In this document: piece after piece, positions 5,735-6,315 of the stretch
Layout: every line of letters starts with the position of its first letter
Position numbering within the stretch: the first letter of the stretch is position 1
NCBI GenBank assembly: GCA_028706835.1
Contig: JAQTVL010000273.1
Location: 1 to 6,315 of the forward strand
Source of the DNA: Phycisphaerae bacterium
GTDB lineage: Bacteria > Planctomycetota > Phycisphaerae > JAJVII01
Length of the DNA stretch: 6,315 nt
Direction: 5' to 3'
The notes under the pieces: generated by a model
Seen by the model: the letters and a program-made list of their open reading frames with translations, nothing else
What the model was told of the DNA's origin: nothing
Database searches by the model: none
Position numbers and translations under genes: made by a program

Positions 5735-6315
5735 TCAGTCTTCCCTCTGGTCCACCCCGTCGACCGCCGCGTGCGCCAGGTGGTGCAGCATCCCCCGGAA
5801 GATCACCAGGTGCAGCGGATACAGCAGATACCAGTAGGCCAGCCCCCACACCCCGAACGGGTCGAACACCGCCGTCTGGCAGATCGTCGCGCCCCCAGCC
5901 GCCGGCGACACCTCGTACTCCAGCCACGCCCTGCCCGGCACGCGCATCTCCGCCCAGAGCAGCAGCCGGCGGGGCGGGTCGAACTCCGCCACCCGCCAGT
6001 AGTCGATCGCATCGCCAATCTTGAGCTTCTCCGGCGCAGGCCGGCCCTGCCTCATGCCAGGCCCGCCGACGATCTTGTCCACCGCCGCCCGGGCGCGGAG
6101 CAGGAAGTCGCCGAAGTACCAGCCGTTCTTGCCGCCGATCCGGCGGATCGGCGCGAACGCCTGCTCCGGCGACACCGGCACGCGAAGCACGCGCGAGTGA
6201 ACCACTCGGCTGCCGAACCGCCCGCTGATCCACCCCTGCCCGTCGTGCGGCGGGGGCGGAGGCTGGACCCGGGCCCATTGCCGCTCCGCCATCTCGCTGT
6301 CCTCAGCCGCCAGCG
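5735..6315 (-). CDS. DUF2867 domain protein, probably the C-terminal part of an SDR-type oxidoreductase (cut by window edge)
   Basis: The frame is open from the right edge to TGA at 5735. From the internal ATG at 6292 it encodes 185 residues with the DUF2867 pattern: a start VLRVPVSPEQAFAPIRRIGG (35-54), NGWYFGDFLLRARAAVDKIV (56-75), GPGMRQGR (77-84), GDAIDYWRV (93-101), AEMRVPGRAWLEYEV (114-128), and a hydrophobic WGLAYWYLLYPLHLVIFRGML (149-169). This domain is often fused behind an NmrA/YbjT-like NAD(P)-binding Rossmann domain, which would lie outside the window. The frame continues upstream of 6292 without a stop (L-A-A-E-D-S-E), so the gene may be truncated here. However, GAGGA seven bases before the ATG at 6292 would also allow a stand-alone protein. 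Substrate unknown. Confidence 0.8.
   Translation of the reverse strand, partial: LAAEDSEMAERQWARVQPPPPPHDGQGWISGRFGSRVVHSRVLRVPVSPEQAFAPIRRIGGKNGWYFGDFLLRARAAVDKIVGGPGMRQGRPAPEKLKIGDAIDYWRVAEFDPPRRLLLWAEMRVPGRAWLEYEVSPAAGGATICQTAVFDPFGVWGLAYWYLLYPLHLVIFRGMLHHLAHAAVDGVDQRED

Overview
The window looks like a piece of a GC-rich bacterial chromosome carrying a translation-gene cluster. Every gene I can support lies on the minus strand, so transcription runs right to left: DUF2867-type protein, small zinc-ribbon protein, thrS, two small unknown genes, infC, rpmI, rplT, and the first seven codons of what looks like pheS at the left edge. The order thrS-infC-rpmI-rplT-pheS is a widely conserved bacterial arrangement, and it supports each call. 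The style of the intergenic repeats, the Ala/Pro-rich tail on IF3 and the MJ0042-like finger suggest a member of the Planctomycetota or a related PVC lineage. That assignment is inference, not proof.

Layout by coordinate. 1-21: start of pheS. 22-192: heptamer repeat dyad and a hairpin after rplT. 193-549: rplT (L20). 550-664: spacer with GAATTC heptamers. 665-862: rpmI (L35). 863-1243: long spacer with a 106-bp double-hairpin element and a possible weak promoter. 1244-1930: infC (IF3), probably starting at a rare ATT or TTG codon. 1931-2560: the longest non-coding stretch, with an infC promoter candidate, heptamer arrays, a 92-bp palindrome and several mini-hairpins. 2561-3105: two overlapping small genes of unknown function inserted between thrS and infC. 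3153-5135: thrS, with a near-consensus sigma70-type promoter at 5210-5238. 5352-5531: a 59-residue zinc-ribbon protein. 5735-6315: the C-terminal part of a DUF2867 protein, running off the right edge, followed by a G-rich octamer repeat with G-quadruplex potential.

The core genes work together in translation: threonyl-tRNA charging, initiation, two 50S proteins and phenylalanyl-tRNA charging. Promoter candidates ahead of thrS and infC suggest at least two transcription units, thrS plus the two small genes, and infC-rpmI-rplT(-pheS).

The two most unusual aspects are the uncharacterised two-gene unit with an ATGA overlap between thrS and infC, and the spacers. Four of the spacers hold short-period repeat arrays (7 or 9 nt) in inverted pairs around a core, each with a different unit sequence.
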